Assembly (NCBI RefSeq): GCF_028583425.1
Contig: NC_072801.1
Coordinates: 9,320,001-9,384,000, forward strand
Direction of reading: 5' to 3'
DNA from: Eublepharis macularius
Lineage: Eukaryota; Chordata; Lepidosauria; Squamata; Eublepharidae
Length of the DNA stretch: 64,000 bases
Shown: in pieces, positions 62,600 through 64,000 of the stretch
Layout: the number at the start of each line of letters is the position of its first letter
Position numbering within the stretch: position 1 is the first letter of the stretch
Translations under genes and position numbers: made by a program
Notes under the pieces: model-generated
Told to the model about the DNA's origin: nothing
Seen by the model: the letters and a program-made list of their open reading frames with translations, nothing else
The model's database searches: none

Positions 62600-64000
62600 G
62601 AAAGAGAGTTTTCCACCTCTCTCCTAAGGACAGACGTGGTTTGGGATCTTGCTCATGCTGAGAAGGACAGTAATGTGAATTGTCAGCATTGAAGAAACCG
62701 TAAGATGCAAAGAGGGCAATTTATCAAGTATATATATATCCAATACAATGTTTTCCCCAGATAATAATTAACTATGCCTGCAGATTACCAAGGGGAAAAT
62801 GGATTTAGGGCCAGTAGAGGTCTTCAGTTCAGTCAGTCATCGTGCCTATGAAATCTGCAATGGATCCCATTTCATGTTCCTGTGGGGTGGGGGAAGAGGA
62901 CAGAAGTCAGGCAGATCTTAAAAAGCAGCTTCAGCCTAAGAATTCAGCCAAGTCTTTCTTAAAACCAAGTTCTTACATGTTTTAGACTACATTAAAACTT
63001 TGAGAATTGTTTAAACAGTGTGGCTAAAAGAACAAATTAGGAGAGGCAGGTTGCCATCCAGACTCCACCCCTCTCCTATTACAGTATTTATCATAGCTTA
63101 GTGCCACTTACAAAGGCAAATGCCGATTCTGGACATCTTTAAACAGCTTGCAGAGATCAACTCTTTTGAGTTCCGGTTTTAGCTAACCGTGGCTTCGTGT
63201 TAACCTTGATCCAAGAATAGCTCCCTTGGGGAAAGGGTGCGGTGAATGGATGAGGTTGTGCAACATTCCTGATAATTTAACCATGGTTAAGGGATAGGGA
63301 CACACTACATTTCCACGGGGCTGACCTGACACAGAGGAGCCCACTGTAAATGAACCACGACCTCTGCTCCACCCAGCTCGATCAATTTACGGATTTATTT
63401 TTAATTTACAGAAAATGGAGAACAGAAACATACCAGCAATATACAGCTTCGCCCTGCCAAAATGGAGCTTTAACATCACATTTATGCATGCATATAGTTT
63501 GATCCTTTTTTTTTTTTTGGCTGACAGAAATGAACAGCTGTTTTTAAAAAAGGAAGAGCATATCAGCTTTTTCAGTTTACATTTTTCAGAATGCCCTTTT
63601 GAGCAGCTCAGGTGTTCAGTGCCTCTAAAAGGGCTTTGTCCTCATGCGGGACACCAGCCTTGCCTGTCAATGTGGACAGCCACCCTCTGGGGACAATTTA
63701 AGTAGCACTTGCAAGGCCATCAGAAGATGAAAAGTGCAACTTACGATGGTGCTGATAAAGGCCCTTAAAATAGCTTTTGCCATTGGCTGTCTAGAATGGC
63801 TTGCCACCTGTGTTTAAAAATTTTGCATTGAAAAGGTCACAGTATAATGATTTAAACAATTAATGCATCTGGGGGAAGGAAAATGGAAAGTACTAGCATC
63901 CAAGAGAGTAGCTGTGTATGGCACCTGAGTTCAATGTAGCGAGTATCTGCACATGTTGCAACAGCAATGTTTCACACCCTGCCATGCTCTCAAAATCAAA
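62600..64000 (+). other. 3' UTR / downstream region of ANTKMT
   Basis: No further gene or clear repeat recognised. There is no canonical AATAAA close by; the first candidate poly(A) signal is attaaa at 62991-62996, about 390 bp after the stop. A T-run at about 63507-63520 and scattered AT-rich patches are the only other features. Confidence 0.4.

Noticed and set aside
1..64000. CRISPR arrays, operons, attachment sites or other prokaryotic systems
   Set aside because: Spliced vertebrate genes and reptile retroelements throughout; tandem repeats lack spacer structure.

Overview
The window looks like chromosomal DNA of a squamate reptile (lizard-like). It has large multi-exon vertebrate genes with GT-AG introns. 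Its interspersed repeats are typical of squamates: tRNA-headed Sauria-type SINEs, a 5S-rRNA-headed SINE, CR1 and L2-like LINE ends, a young full-length L1, hAT MITEs, chromodomain Ty3/Gypsy elements and long foldback elements. The species cannot be named from sequence alone. Two host genes lie head to head. Left and centre (about 1.8-37.24 kb, minus strand): WDR90 (POC16 homologue), a centriole and cilium protein with an N-terminal CFAP20/DUF667 domain followed by many WD40 blades. I could assemble 38 coding exons from the ATG at 37244 down to 1809. They keep one open frame for 4936 nt (1645 codons plus one base), and the last few C-terminal exons lie off the left edge. Right (55.09-62.60 kb, plus strand): ANTKMT (FAM173A), a mitochondrial seven-beta-strand lysine methyltransferase, in five coding exons giving 222 residues. 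About 17.8 kb separates the two start codons. It holds the CpG-rich WDR90 promoter (37.24-37.56 kb) and then mostly transposons. In human chromosome 16p13.3 the two genes are tens of kb apart with several genes between them (recalled), so direct adjacency is either a lineage rearrangement or an assembly join. Mobile DNA: a 7.0-kb L1 (38757-45758, minus) sits in a SINE with a 16-bp target duplication and is itself split by an 852-bp 5'-truncated copy of its own family with a 17-bp duplication. A roughly 7.8-kb chromodomain Gypsy element (46985 to about 54804, plus) is broken by a deletion and antisense retroelement pieces. WDR90 introns hold solo LTRs at 11068-11632, 30701-31119 and 33370-34304 (the last GC-rich with a TATA box), hAT elements at 26702-27298 and 31903-32693, two truncated L1 tails, CR1 and L2-like LINEs and several SINEs. 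ANTKMT introns hold foldback elements, one with nearly perfect 115-bp arms. I found no tRNA, rRNA or CRISPR loci and no prokaryotic features. The host genes function separately (centriole inner scaffold; methylation of the ADP/ATP carrier). The rest of the interest lies in the nested mobile elements and possible promoters carried by them.
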